NCBI RefSeq assembly: GCF_029953265.1
Contig: NZ_JASBAO010000001.1
Location: forward strand, 2,051,501-2,115,500
DNA length: 64,000 nt
DNA from: Commensalibacter oyaizuii
Lineage (GTDB): Bacteria; Pseudomonadota; Alphaproteobacteria; Acetobacterales; Acetobacteraceae
Direction of reading: 5' to 3'
Shown: in pieces, positions 1 through 9,590 of the stretch
Layout of the letters: every line of letters starts with the position of its first letter
Numbering within the stretch: the stretch's first letter is position 1
The notes under the pieces: generated by a model
Told to the model about the DNA's origin: nothing
Databases searched by the model: none
Seen by the model: the letters and a program-made list of their open reading frames with translations, nothing else
Program-made: the position numbers and the translations under genes

Positions 1-780
1 AGGATCGCTATATAGTTCATGGCCAAAGGGGCCAGCTTTTAGGTTATTCTCTCCTTCAATGTAATAAATTGAACCAAATGAATTCATACCTACCCGTAAT
101 CCATAAGTGGGTAAGGCCACATAAAAAGGGCGTTTACTTATGCGATTCATTTTATCAATATAACGTAAAGCATTCTGAATATTAATCAGGCCCATTGTTG
201 GGTTATCGACGGTATGAACCTGCAAAATTGCATGGTTAATTTGTTGCGTAAGCTGTGGAAAATATGGAGAGTTCAGCCAGTCTGGAATAACAGTAATCGT
301 TAGATATATGTTTTTAGGTAGTTGTTGTTTTATCGTTTTTAATAACGAGATGTAGTGTTGTAATTTTAAAGTTGGCCAATCCAGATCTAATTCAATACGA
401 TAAATATGATGTTGGTGATATGTGGGTGAATCTTTGACAAGTTTCAAAATCTCGCCTGCGGTGGGCAAGGGGCGAATGCGATCAAAGCGGTATACAGCTG
501 TTAAAGGCAGTTGTGTTTGATTTAATGTGGTAAAGTCTATGGATGGATAGATGGTTGTTTCATCAGGTTCATATTCGCCTGCTAAAAATCGCCATCCAGT
601 AAGGTAAGGAGTGCTTTGCTGGATGGAGGGTATTAAGGTTGATAACCATCTTTTTTGCCAGATATAGGCTTGTTGAGGTAATACTCTGTGGGTGTGGGTT
701 GATTGAGACAAACATAATAGGCAAACAAAGCAAGTAATTTTTAAAATGTTGTGAATTAAAGTTATTGTATAGTTACGCAA
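1..780 (-). CDS. DUF3142-family secreted protein, 3' end cut by window edge
   Basis: An open frame of 260 codons runs off the left edge, so the C-terminus is missing. The best start is a TTG at 780, with AAGG a few bases upstream; no ATG lies in the leader. The first 25 or so residues form a hydrophobic export signal (ITCFVCLLCL), after which the mature part begins. Later segments read GWRFLAGEYEPD, YRIELDLDWPTLKL and FYVALPTYGLRVG, which match my memory of DUF3142 proteins, a family of exported proteins without an established reaction. The start overlaps the 3' end of the upstream lipoprotein gene by 19 bases, suggesting co-transcription. Frame and export signal are seen directly; the family name is from recall. 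Confidence 0.65.
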   Translation of the reverse strand, partial: MRNYTITLIHNILKITCFVCLLCLSQSTHTHRVLPQQAYIWQKRWLSTLIPSIQQSTPYLTGWRFLAGEYEPDETTIYPSIDFTTLNQTQLPLTAVYRFDRIRPLPTAGEILKLVKDSPTYHQHHIYRIELDLDWPTLKLQHYISLLKTIKQQLPKNIYLTITVIPDWLNSPYFPQLTQQINHAILQVHTVDNPTMGLINIQNALRYIDKMNRISKRPFYVALPTYGLRVGMNSFGSIYYIEGENNLKAGPFGHELYSDP

Positions 781-1886
781 TTCATACCTTTTTGTTTTAA
801 TTTTGAACAAGCTTCAGAAGCAGTTATATAATTTATTCCTGTTAAACGAGCCCGATATAATTTATTTCCATTTTTGTTGACCATCTCGACAGAGCTATTA
901 GCTATAGATAACGTACCCGCAGCGTTTCTTTTTGCCCGAAAGGTTGCTTGTTGTGCAAGACTGGGTGAAGAAAAAGCCCCAACTTGAATACCCCAATTTC
1001 CTTTACTTGACGACGGCGGGGCATAAGCAACCTGTACGATATTAGCGTCAGAGTGTTTGGATACCTCGTAGGTTGGTGTAACCACAGAGGAAGCGACCAA
1101 GATATCTTTTTTAGAGGTTGATTTGCTTTTAGAACGTTTATTCTTTGGCAAAGAAACAGGATTGCTTTGGGCGACCATTGTTGTTGGGTAATATGGTTTG
1201 GGGGTATAATAAGCCTCTAAAGATAAGGGTTTTGCTGTGTTTTTTCGCCGATAGGGGCCTGCGTAACTTGCAAACGGTCCGCTCATGGGCACATCATTTC
1301 CCAATTTCGGGGCAACAGCAGCCAAGTATTTTTTCGTCTCGGAGGGTAAAGATTTGCCACGTGTTAGATGTGCATTTAGCGTGCCAGGTCCCCCGTGATA
1401 AGCAGCAACAAAGCCAGGAGCCCCAAATTTATTATAAAGAATACGAATATAAGCAGTACCTGCCATGATGTTATCACGTGGATCGTAAGGGTCTTTCCCT
1501 AAATTGTAGCGTTTAGCCATATCATTGTAAGTGGGCGTTTTTAGTTGCATTAATCCTTTAGCCCCATGGGGTGAAGTAATAGGGCGTTTATTATAATATT
1601 GATATCCCCGTGACTCTTGCATCATAACAGCGCGTATCCATTGATCAGGAACATTAAATCGTTGAGATGATTGATTAATATAAGGTCCCCATGGGTCTTG
1701 TTCTGGTCCTGGTGGGCGCCATTTTGGATGAGAAGACATATAATTACTGTATCGTGAAGAAACAACACCACCTTTTTGTTTGTTGCCACCATCGCACGCA
1801 GTTAGGAATAAAAGAATGAGTAAAGAAAAGAAATGGAAATAATTTAACGGTTTATTTGTCATTTTATAATTATTTATTATTTTCAT
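762..1886 (-). CDS. Lytic transglycosylase (SLT) lipoprotein with C-terminal SPOR domain
   Basis: A probable cell-wall remodelling lipoprotein of 374 residues. I chose the ATG at 1886, which has AGG about 8 bases upstream; a longer frame exists but its N-terminus does not look like a signal. The leader ends in a lipobox (FLTAC, Cys31). Residues about 70-190 form an SLT lytic transglycosylase domain with the catalytic glutamate in QESRG (about E91), followed by GAKGLMQL and AAYHGGPG. A Lys/Ser-rich linker leads to a SPOR domain (about 296-372, starting GIQVGAFSS), which in this family binds denuded glycan at the septum. The next gene upstream is a second SPOR lipoprotein, so the two probably act together during division. 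Confidence 0.85.
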   Translation of the reverse strand: MKIINNYKMTNKPLNYFHFFSLLILLFLTACDGGNKQKGGVVSSRYSNYMSSHPKWRPPGPEQDPWGPYINQSSQRFNVPDQWIRAVMMQESRGYQYYNKRPITSPHGAKGLMQLKTPTYNDMAKRYNLGKDPYDPRDNIMAGTAYIRILYNKFGAPGFVAAYHGGPGTLNAHLTRGKSLPSETKKYLAAVAPKLGNDVPMSGPFASYAGPYRRKNTAKPLSLEAYYTPKPYYPTTMVAQSNPVSLPKNKRSKSKSTSKKDILVASSVVTPTYEVSKHSDANIVQVAYAPPSSSKGNWGIQVGAFSSPSLAQQATFRAKRNAAGTLSIANSSVEMVNKNGNKLYRARLTGINYITASEACSKLKQKGMNCVTIQ

Positions 1887-2044
1887 TTCTAAACCTATAT
1901 TTAAAAACAAAGAATATTTATTATATTTGTTTTTGGAAAACAAGAGGCAAGCACTTTGCTTTTGTTGTATTAGTAATGAGGTATAAAGATTTGATCTTTG
2001 GATCAGTATTAATAATCTCTTATCGTAAATATTCAAAAGTTATT

Positions 2045-2566
2045 TTACAAAGGTGTGCATGGTATACCAGCTTGTTTTAATTGCGTGCAAGTTTGGATCA
2101 CGTGATTGAAATCGATACCAGTGAATTGTGCACGATATAAGGTTTGTCCCTTTTTATTTAATGGTTTGATTAGCGTCCTAGCATTGGCTAGTTGTGACGA
2201 CACCTTTTGTGCTTGTGATAGTGCATGTTGTGCCGATGTCTGAGAAGAAAAAGCACCGATTTGTATACCTGCATTTTCCCCTATTGAAATAGGCGTTGGT
2301 GCGGCTGTATTACGGGTTCGTTTAGGACTACGAGATAATTTGCGTTGTTGTGCCTCAATAACATTCTTGTTAGAAGAGGAGACAATTAGAATTGGTGGCT
2401 CGCCCGTATTTTGAGAGGGAATAATTTGTTCATTGTTTTGAACAGTGACGGGTTTTGGTTTATCCCCACCGCACGCGCTAAGAAGAAGCAAAAAAAATAG
2501 TGGAAAAAAATGAAATAATAAAGAAAATCCACAATCATAATATTGATTTTTCTTTGTCAAAAGCAT
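2045..2566 (-). CDS. SPOR-domain lipoprotein
   Basis: A 173-residue lipoprotein lacking an enzymatic domain. The start at 2566 is well supported by GGAGGG upstream. The hydrophobic leader ends LLLLSAC, a clear lipobox. After a low-complexity linker the C-terminal 75 or so residues form a SPOR domain (GIQIGAFSSQTSAQHAL to the end), a peptidoglycan-binding fold that targets division sites. It strongly resembles the SPOR domain of the adjacent downstream transglycosylase: both read GIQ-V/I-GAFSS, LYRA-R/Q-x-TGI and end in a Cys-containing turn. The pair therefore looks like a duplication in which only one copy carries the catalytic domain. Confidence 0.8.
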   Translation of the reverse strand: MLLTKKNQYYDCGFSLLFHFFPLFFLLLLSACGGDKPKPVTVQNNEQIIPSQNTGEPPILIVSSSNKNVIEAQQRKLSRSPKRTRNTAAPTPISIGENAGIQIGAFSSQTSAQHALSQAQKVSSQLANARTLIKPLNKKGQTLYRAQFTGIDFNHVIQTCTQLKQAGIPCTPL

Positions 2567-2648
2567 TTTTGCCCTCCACGATTTTGATATTAAATCATTT
2601 TATATCAGAGTATTCGTACATTGTTAAAGAACTATTTACGCAAACAAA

Positions 2649-3077
2649 TTAATAATCAATAAGACCCAACTCTTTTAGGTCTTGTTTCATTTTCAAAGGT
2701 AGGTTTGTCCTAGATATAATATTATTTCTAGACAAATCAGCTGGGGCAGTTTCAGGTTTTAAATAACGCCATCCTTGGAAAGGTTTTATCGGAATAGAAT
2801 GTGTACGGATAATCTCTGGTTCTAATAGAATCTTTATGCAAGGTGATCCATTTTCACGAGTGCTGGGAATAAAGTCTTTAATGATTTGACGGCAACACAT
2901 AATTCCTTTGATGACGCGATATAATGAACCTTGGTCTAAGATATCAGCAATTTGTTTGGGTGGAAAACGGGTCAGAGTATAAGGATATCCACCATTCTCC
3001 TTGGCAAGAGAGCGGTTAATTTCAAGTAGATGTTCAATATCTTGTACGCCAACAGCTACCTTCATAATGTGCAGCAT
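2649..3077 (-). CDS. DUF1489 family protein
   Basis: A 142-residue cytosolic protein matching the DUF1489 family of alphaproteobacteria, whose function is unknown. Recognisable segments are KVAVGVQDIEHL near the N-terminus, VIKGIMCCRQII in the middle, and PFQGWRYL with APADLSRN near the C-terminus. The start at 3077 has an excellent ribosome site (AAGGAGG). It lies immediately downstream of hemW, separated by 22 bases, so it is probably the last gene of a kup-hemW-DUF1489 transcription unit. No catalytic residues can be assigned. Confidence 0.85.
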   Translation of the reverse strand: MLHIMKVAVGVQDIEHLLEINRSLAKENGGYPYTLTRFPPKQIADILDQGSLYRVIKGIMCCRQIIKDFIPSTRENGSPCIKILLEPEIIRTHSIPIKPFQGWRYLKPETAPADLSRNNIISRTNLPLKMKQDLKELGLIDY

Positions 3078-3099
3078 ATTTCCTCCTTTGCGATAGCAA

Positions 3100-4272
3100 T
3101 TACTTTAATAATGCCTCTAAAATCGCATTAAGTCTAATTTTCCCTTTGGCCGTTGTTTTTAGGTATGTTTGATCCCAAAGCAGATAATCTTCTTCGATTA
3201 ATGCTGTTAACATCGATACGTTAATTGCATCTAAAATAGGAATGCCGCAGCGTTCTTCAAACAGGGACGCTTTGACCCCTTCTGTTAATCTTAATCCCAT
3301 TAAAAGCATTTCGTATGCTTTATCCATACATGACAGTAACTCTTGGTGACAAAGGGCATGACCGTTTTCTTGTACGGATATTAACCATTTTTGTGGGTTT
3401 TTATAGCGCTCTGTTGCGTATAAATTATGATCGATTGTTACACGTCCATGTGCGCCTGGGCCAATGCCAATATAGTCTTGATACCGCCAATAGGCTAGAT
3501 TATGTTTACTTTCAGAGCCAGGCTTTGCGTAATTAGAAATTTCATAAGCTGCCAACCCATGCCGATTTGTGACAGAATCGGTCATTTGTAATAATTCTGA
3601 ACTTGTTATTTCATCGGGTAAATGCAGTTTACCTTGCTGATATTGTTTGGCAAATAGCGTACCAGATTCTATTGTCAGTTGATAAAGCGAAAGGTGATCA
3701 TTAGCTAGTGCTAATGCTTCGTCTAACTCAGTTTCCCATTGGGATAAAGTTTGTCCTTCACGTGCATAAATTAGATCGAATGATACCCGGTGAAATAATT
3801 TTTTGGCCAAGGATAAGGCTTCGATGGCTTGTCCAACTGTATGTTCACGTCCCAACGCTTTTAAGGCAACAGGGTTAAGACTTTGTATACCTAGGGAGAT
3901 ACGGTTTACACCTGCTTGTTGAAAATCTTTCAATTTTTGATTTTCAACACTGGTTGGATTTGCTTCTAATGTTATTTCAAGTTGATCTGCAACGGGTAGG
4001 TTTTTGGTTGCACATTCAATAAGTTGTTGAACTGTCGTTGGAGCCATCAGAGATGGTGTTCCCCCACCAAAAAAAATAGACGTAAGGATGCGATTATGCG
4101 TAAGCGCTAATGCAGTTTTTAGTTCTTGCAATAATGCTTTGGCATAATCGTCTTGGGGAATAGTTTTTGTAACATGACTGTTAAAATCACAATAAGGGCA
4201 TTTTGCTAAACAAAACGGCCAATGGATATAAAGTGCTATTCCCTGATTGGACTGTAATGATGGGTGTATCAC
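3100..4272 (-). CDS. hemW: Radical SAM heme chaperone HemW
   Basis: A 390-residue member of the HemW branch of coproporphyrinogen III oxidase-like radical SAM proteins, thought to hand heme to respiratory proteins. The cluster-binding cysteines are C21, C25 and C28 (PFCLAKCPYCDF), followed by the GGGTPS SAM-binding turn and the HNLAYWRYQDYIGIGPGAH stretch typical of the family. HemW lacks the fourth N-terminal cysteine of true HemN, and that is the case here. The start is GTG at 4272, 2 bases after the kup stop, so translation is probably coupled to kup. Length is normal for the family. Confidence 0.92.
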   Translation of the reverse strand: MIHPSLQSNQGIALYIHWPFCLAKCPYCDFNSHVTKTIPQDDYAKALLQELKTALALTHNRILTSIFFGGGTPSLMAPTTVQQLIECATKNLPVADQLEITLEANPTSVENQKLKDFQQAGVNRISLGIQSLNPVALKALGREHTVGQAIEALSLAKKLFHRVSFDLIYAREGQTLSQWETELDEALALANDHLSLYQLTIESGTLFAKQYQQGKLHLPDEITSSELLQMTDSVTNRHGLAAYEISNYAKPGSESKHNLAYWRYQDYIGIGPGAHGRVTIDHNLYATERYKNPQKWLISVQENGHALCHQELLSCMDKAYEMLLMGLRLTEGVKASLFEERCGIPILDAINVSMLTALIEEDYLLWDQTYLKTTAKGKIRLNAILEALLK

Positions 4273-4274
4273 GA

Positions 4275-6329
4275 TTAAATAGATACGCGAACCGATAATT
4301 CAACCACACGATCTGCCGGAATTCGTAAGAAATCTGTTACGGGGCTTGCGTTACGGTTCATGAACATAAATATTGCCATTCTCCACTTACTCATTTTGGG
4401 GATCGGTGCTTGTACAATTTGTTCTCTGGTAGTGAAATAAGAAGCTTGTAAAGGATCAAAGAAACTCATTTGTGGTTGCGTTTTCAATAATTCAAGGACT
4501 TTTGGCAAGTTCGGCATTTCCATGAAACCATATCGAACAATTATTTGATAAATATTAGGGGCCAATTGACGCATGGCAATTCGATGTCCCCGTTCTGCCT
4601 CGGGTTGTTTAAGGTTTTCGATGGTTACAAATAGAACATGGTCGTGCAATACTTTGTTGTGACGCAAGTTATGCAACAAAGAATTAGGAACAGATACAGG
4701 ATCTGGTGTCATAAAAATTGCAGTTCCAGACACCCTGGTAATTTTAGATTGAGGTAGGCGAGTTAGGAAAGAAGCAATGGGTAAAGCACCCTGATCTCGC
4801 TTTTTAATAATAATGCCTCGTCCTTTGTTCCATGAAGTCATCATAATGGTTAAACAAATACCAAGTAACAAAGGAACCCATCCACCTTGAGGGATTTTTA
4901 ATGCATTTGCGGTAAAAAATGGAATATCAATCAGGAAAAAAAGACCGAAAATAGGGATAACTTTGTAGATGGGCCATTTATATAATTTGTAAAAAACAAC
5001 ATAAGACAAGGTTGATGTACAAAGAAAGGTTCCCGTTACCGCAATACCATAAGCTGCTGCTAATGCTTCAGAGGATCTAAAGCTTAAGATAAGTAATAGA
5101 GACCCTAGCATCAAAGCATGGTTAACGTCAGGGATATAAATCTGACCTTCTTCATGGGCGTTCGTATGTAATATGCGTAATCTTGGAAAATATCCCAGTT
5201 GCGTTAATTGTCTAGCCAAAGAGAATCCACCTGAAATTCCTGCCTGACTGGCGATAACGGTGGCAAATGTGGATAAAATAACCAGTGGTATATTAAACCA
5301 ATGCGGTGCTAGATAGAAAAAGGGATTACTTAAGGTTTGTGGGTTGGTTAGTACCAAAGCACCTTGGCCTAAATAATTTAAAGTTAATGAAGGTAAAACA
5401 AAAAAGACCCAAGCATATCGAATGGGACTTCTGCCAAAATGTCCCATATCTGCGTATAAAGCTTCGGCACCTGTAACGGCCAATACTACGGAACCTAAGG
5501 CTAAAAAAGCCATCCATTGATGATGAACAATAAAGGAGATAGCGTAATGGGGTGAAAGTGCCCATAGGATAAAAGGCTGCTTTAAGACCTCTAGTAACCC
5601 TAGTATGCCAATTGTACTAAACCATATAAACATCACAGGGCCAAAGATTTTACCAATGCGCTCCGTTCCTTTGCTTTGCATACTAAAAAGGCCTAAGAGA
5701 ATGATCAAGGCCATCGGTATGATAAATTCTTGGGTTTGTGGAATGGAAACTTCCAGCCCTTCTATTGCAGATAAAACGGAAATAGCGGGGGTGATCATGC
5801 CATCCCCGAAAAAAAGACAGGTGCCAGCAATGCCAACAATGCCTAATAAAATCTTCCCACTGGTTTTCTTCGCAACGCGCTGCGCTAAAGACATCAGGGC
5901 GAGAATTCCCCCTTCGCCATTATGATCAGCACGCATGACCAACATGACATATTTTATGGTCACAACTAAAATTAATGCCCAAAAAATTAAACTGACAATT
6001 CCAAAGACTTCCCAGCGCTGAAGATCGGTATGGTGATTAGAAACCACAAGGATTGTAGAACGCAATGCGTAAATCGGACTGGTTCCGATATCACCGTAAA
6101 CAACCCCTAAAACCGTCATCAGAACAGCAGCACTCAAAGGTTTTAATTTCCGTTCAGGCTGATCAGTCCCAAATTCTGTGATGGGACTTTGGGCATCCAA
6201 AGCAGGTAAGACGGTAATCGTATCGTCATGTCTTGACGCTGGATATACAGTGTGCTCTAGGGCTTCGTTAGATGGTTCAGATGTTTTTTTTTCATCTGTG
6301 TTTATATTTTCCTCGTCAGAAGAGGTCAT
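4275..6329 (-). CDS. kup: KUP-family potassium transporter
   Basis: An inner-membrane K+ uptake protein of the KUP/HAK/KT family. After an acidic cytosolic N-terminal tail of about 70 residues the signature GVVYGDIGTSPIYALR appears, followed by about twelve hydrophobic segments and a cytosolic C-terminal domain of about 170 residues. NGEGGILALMSL and FFGDGMITPAISVLSA are further family hallmarks. I prefer the ATG at 6329 because GGAG lies about 10 bases upstream; an ATG six codons earlier has no ribosome site. It heads the run leading into hemW. The long N-terminal tail is longer than in E. coli Kup. Confidence 0.92.
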   Translation of the reverse strand: MTSSDEENINTDEKKTSEPSNEALEHTVYPASRHDDTITVLPALDAQSPITEFGTDQPERKLKPLSAAVLMTVLGVVYGDIGTSPIYALRSTILVVSNHHTDLQRWEVFGIVSLIFWALILVVTIKYVMLVMRADHNGEGGILALMSLAQRVAKKTSGKILLGIVGIAGTCLFFGDGMITPAISVLSAIEGLEVSIPQTQEFIIPMALIILLGLFSMQSKGTERIGKIFGPVMFIWFSTIGILGLLEVLKQPFILWALSPHYAISFIVHHQWMAFLALGSVVLAVTGAEALYADMGHFGRSPIRYAWVFFVLPSLTLNYLGQGALVLTNPQTLSNPFFYLAPHWFNIPLVILSTFATVIASQAGISGGFSLARQLTQLGYFPRLRILHTNAHEEGQIYIPDVNHALMLGSLLLILSFRSSEALAAAYGIAVTGTFLCTSTLSYVVFYKLYKWPIYKVIPIFGLFFLIDIPFFTANALKIPQGGWVPLLLGICLTIMMTSWNKGRGIIIKKRDQGALPIASFLTRLPQSKITRVSGTAIFMTPDPVSVPNSLLHNLRHNKVLHDHVLFVTIENLKQPEAERGHRIAMRQLAPNIYQIIVRYGFMEMPNLPKVLELLKTQPQMSFFDPLQASYFTTREQIVQAPIPKMSKWRMAIFMFMNRNASPVTDFLRIPADRVVELSVRVSI

Positions 6330-6522
6330 ATTAGAATAACTCCGCATTGTTTTACAATCTGTTCAGATTACGAGAACAGCTTTAATGCAAAATATAAAAT
6401 AAATATAGTGGGTGATAAAATTATTCAGCCAAATGATAAACAGATGTTAAATTTAAGAAAATAAGAAGTTAATGTTATAAAAAAGCATTTTAAATGTATA
6501 GATATATTTTAAAAATCTTTAT

Positions 6523-7206
6523 TTATAACTGCCTGACTGGCCGTTCACCAAAGATAGCTGACCCAACACGGACAATTGTTGCACCACATGCAATTGCAGT
6601 CTCAAAGTCTGCTGACATGCCCATTGATATTTCAGGTAAATGGTACTTTCGTGCAAAAGTTGCTAGTTTTTGAAAATAAGGGGTGGGATCTTGATGATAG
6701 GGTGGAATGCCCATAACCCCTTGGATTTGATTTCCAAAGCGTTTTAAACATAATGTTATGAATTCGTCTGCATCATGTGGCAAAACCCCTGATTTCTGAG
6801 GTTCCTGGCCGATATTGATTTGAATGAATAATTTAGGAGCCAAGCCAGTTTTGTCCATGGCTTTTTCCAATGGTAATAAAAGAGCTGGGCGGTCAATTGT
6901 TTCAATAACAGACGCTATTTTAACAGCATCTATGATTTTATTGGTTTGAATTGGGCCTATGATATGTAAATGAAGGTCAGATACATCCTGACGTAGCAAA
7001 GTAAATTTTGTTTTTGCCTCTTGAATACGATTTTCGCCAAAGATTACATGACCTTGATTGATAACAGTTTGAATTGCTTCGATGGGATGGAATTTTGATA
7101 CTGCAACCAGTTTAATATCATTTGGGTTTCGTCTTGCTAATTTAGCGGCATGCGAGATTCGTTCATGAATTTTGTTTAAGTTTTGTTGGATTATAAACGG
7201 ATTCAT
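6523..7206 (-). CDS. yggS: YggS/PROSC-family PLP-binding protein
   Basis: A 227-residue alanine-racemase-fold protein that binds pyridoxal phosphate and is known for B6 homeostasis rather than catalysis. The PLP lysine is K38 in KLVAVSKFH; FGENRIQEAKTK, HIIGPIQTNK and EISMGMSADFETAI are the expected family blocks, the last contacting phosphate. IGPIQTNK here replaces the common IGxLQxNK, a conservative change. It sits alone between kup and a glycosyltransferase, with non-coding gaps of 193 bases on the kup side and 83 on the other. No ribosome site stands out. Confidence 0.9.
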   Translation of the reverse strand: MNPFIIQQNLNKIHERISHAAKLARRNPNDIKLVAVSKFHPIEAIQTVINQGHVIFGENRIQEAKTKFTLLRQDVSDLHLHIIGPIQTNKIIDAVKIASVIETIDRPALLLPLEKAMDKTGLAPKLFIQINIGQEPQKSGVLPHDADEFITLCLKRFGNQIQGVMGIPPYHQDPTPYFQKLATFARKYHLPEISMGMSADFETAIACGATIVRVGSAIFGERPVRQL

Positions 7207-7289
7207 TGATTGGTCATCACATAGTAAAAGAAAGAAGGAATAAAACTAAAATATAAATAGCATATACCTTTTTAAATGATACCGGAACT

Positions 7290-8084
7290 CTATTTTTTTT
7301 CCTTTGTTTCCCAAGCATGTTCTCGTAGCTGAGTAATAGAAGCTTTTCGTTTTTTAAATCGTTTACTCAAAAAAGAATAAAAAAACCAGTCTTTCAGAAA
7401 AAAAGGTGTGAACTCATATAATAATTTTTCGAATTTTGTCCATTGCACTTTAGTGCGATCAGTACGACGTTCAGAAGGCATACACCAATGTTTAGAAGAA
7501 TAGAAAGTCTTACCAATTTTTAACAATCGATGTACTATTTCATGATCCATTAAAACGTAAGGCCATATATTTTGATCAAATCCTTTGATTTGCCTTAAGC
7601 TTTCTGTACGGAACGTTTGGGCATATCCGCCCGCGTGGCACTGTTTACTAAAAATTTTGGATTTAAGAAAAATTTTTCTGCACCGCTTTTGACTTTTATA
7701 GTCTTCGTAGGGGGCATAAATATCACATGCCATCACAGCTAGATATTCAGGATGGTGTTCAAAAATATAATTACAAAAACCAATATAATTGGGTGGATAA
7801 TAGGTATCAGCATCAAAAGTTGCCACGTATGGGGTTGTAACAGCTTTTAGTCCTGCTTGCAGCGCATTTGTTTTACCAGACTTTGCTTCGTATAAGTATC
7901 GGACATCAATTTCGGGGTGTCGAGATAATATATCTTTTGCCAAAATTTCTGATCGGTCAGTGGAGGCATTATTGACTAAAATCAAAGTAAAATTCTTATA
8001 ATTTTGAGCGATGATTGATTCCAACGTCCCAGGTAGGAATTTTTCCTCGTTATAATAGGGGAGAATGATAGACCAGTTTTTCAT
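7290..8084 (-). CDS. Family 2 glycosyltransferase
   Basis: A GT-A fold glycosyltransferase, about 264 residues, with no membrane segments apart from a possible short amphipathic region near the C-terminus. The N-terminus (WSIILPYYNEEKFLPGTLESII) and VNNASTDRSEILA are the nucleotide-sugar-binding part of family 2; TFDADTYYPP holds the DxD-like metal motif. The C-terminal half is rich in Lys, Phe and Trp, consistent with membrane association. I used the ATG at 8084; a TTG five codons upstream is possible. Acceptor and sugar cannot be predicted. It is transcribed away from rsmB. Confidence 0.8.
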   Translation of the reverse strand: MKNWSIILPYYNEEKFLPGTLESIIAQNYKNFTLILVNNASTDRSEILAKDILSRHPEIDVRYLYEAKSGKTNALQAGLKAVTTPYVATFDADTYYPPNYIGFCNYIFEHHPEYLAVMACDIYAPYEDYKSQKRCRKIFLKSKIFSKQCHAGGYAQTFRTESLRQIKGFDQNIWPYVLMDHEIVHRLLKIGKTFYSSKHWCMPSERRTDRTKVQWTKFEKLLYEFTPFFLKDWFFYSFLSKRFKKRKASITQLREHAWETKEKK

Positions 8085-8232
8085 TGTTAATTTTGCCAAA
8101 GTAAGGAAATATCGCTTTAAAACTTATAATAATGGATAAAATATGGCATATCATAAGAATATGGTGTTGAGAATCTGAATATTAAGAGTAAAACAACAAA
8201 AATCCTTAGAAAAATAAGATTAAGTCGGACAT

Positions 8233-9498
8233 ATGAATAAAGAAAAAGACGATACACGTCAAATAGCTTTTGAGGCAGTTTGTCAAGTTTTGGAACGTAA
8301 CCGTTCATTAGATGTGGTTTTAGATAGTTTAATGACCCGTCATGCGGACGAGCGCGACAAAGCAGCCGCATATCGACTTATTATTTGTGTTTTAAGGCAA
8401 AAAGGAACATTAGAAGCTATTATTGAACCCTTGTTACGCCGCGCACCACCACAGCGAGTTTTATGGATTTTATTGTTAGGTGTTGCTCAGATTATTTTTT
8501 TGGATACTCCTAAACACGCTGCTTTGAATACAACAGTTAATTTAACCCGTAAAAATGGGTTGGCGGGATTTACCGGATTAGTCAATGCAGTGTTGCGTAA
8601 AGTAGTTGATAAAGGTCAGACCTGTTTAGAGGAATTAGACCAAGATCGTTTAAACCTACCTTCATGGTTATGGCAGGAATGGAAACAAGCTGGTTTTGAC
8701 CCCAGAAAACTGGCACAATGTCTGGCTTATGAAGTGCCATTGGATTTGTCTATAAAATTGGGTGTGTCTCCTCCTGTCGGGGGTGAAAGGCTGTTAGAAG
8801 GAAGTTATCGTTATCCTGTTGGCACCAAAGTCAGCAGTTTATCAGGATTTGAAGAAGGGAATTTTTGGGTACAAGACGTTGCTGCATCTCTACCAGCCTT
8901 GTTATTAAATGTACAAAAAGGTGAAAAAATTGCAGATTTGTGCGCTGCCCCTGGCGGAAAAACGGCTCAATTAATTGTGGCTGGTGGACAGGTTACAGCT
9001 GTCGAAAAAGACCCCAAGCGTATTTTACGGTTACAAGAAAACCTAAAACGTTTACAATTGAACGCTGAAATTATTCAAAAGGATGCGTCAAAATTAGCGT
9101 ATGAAGAGATATTTGATGCTATTTTACTGGATGCTCCATGTTCTGCTACGGGTATCTTTCGTCGGCACCCAGATGTGTTGCATATTAAAAAATCAAAAGA
9201 CATTAATGCTTTAGTTTCTATTCAACGCCAGTTAATACAAGCAGCTTTGACTTATTTAAAAGTAGGGGGACGCTTAATTTATAGCGTTTGTTCTTTGCAG
9301 ATACGAGAAGCAGAGGAGCAAGCGAAATACATTGCTAGTTTGCCAGGGGTTAAATCTTTACCTTTTACAACAGAAGATGTGTCTTTTTTGCCAGAAAGTC
9401 TGACAAAAGAGGGGTGGGTAAGAACATTACCCTATATGTTACAAGATAAGGGGGGATTAGACGGTTTTTTTATAGCAAGATTTCAAAAAACTGCGTAA
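8233..9498 (+). CDS. rsmB: 16S rRNA (cytosine-967-C5)-methyltransferase RsmB
   Basis: A 421-residue rRNA m5C methyltransferase. The N-terminal 130 or so residues are a NusB-like RNA-binding domain (RQIAFEAVCQVLER, AAYRLIICVLRQ). The Rossmann-fold half holds the SAM site CAAPGGKT (237-244) and two cysteines used by this family: C303 in DAPCSATG and C353 in YSVCSLQ. The C-terminus ends GGLDGFFIARF, as usual for the Nol1/Nop2/Sun family. rpe follows after 92 bases in the same direction. Length and motifs are intact. Confidence 0.93.
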   Translation: MNKEKDDTRQIAFEAVCQVLERNRSLDVVLDSLMTRHADERDKAAAYRLIICVLRQKGTLEAIIEPLLRRAPPQRVLWILLLGVAQIIFLDTPKHAALNTTVNLTRKNGLAGFTGLVNAVLRKVVDKGQTCLEELDQDRLNLPSWLWQEWKQAGFDPRKLAQCLAYEVPLDLSIKLGVSPPVGGERLLEGSYRYPVGTKVSSLSGFEEGNFWVQDVAASLPALLLNVQKGEKIADLCAAPGGKTAQLIVAGGQVTAVEKDPKRILRLQENLKRLQLNAEIIQKDASKLAYEEIFDAILLDAPCSATGIFRRHPDVLHIKKSKDINALVSIQRQLIQAALTYLKVGGRLIYSVCSLQIREAEEQAKYIASLPGVKSLPFTTEDVSFLPESLTKEGWVRTLPYMLQDKGGLDGFFIARFQKTA

Positions 9499-9590
9499 GT
9501 ATAACTAAAAACTATTTTATAAATTTCTTTAATTTGACATCATATTTTCATATTAGCTGTGACAGAAGTTAATTTATAGACGGAGGAATC

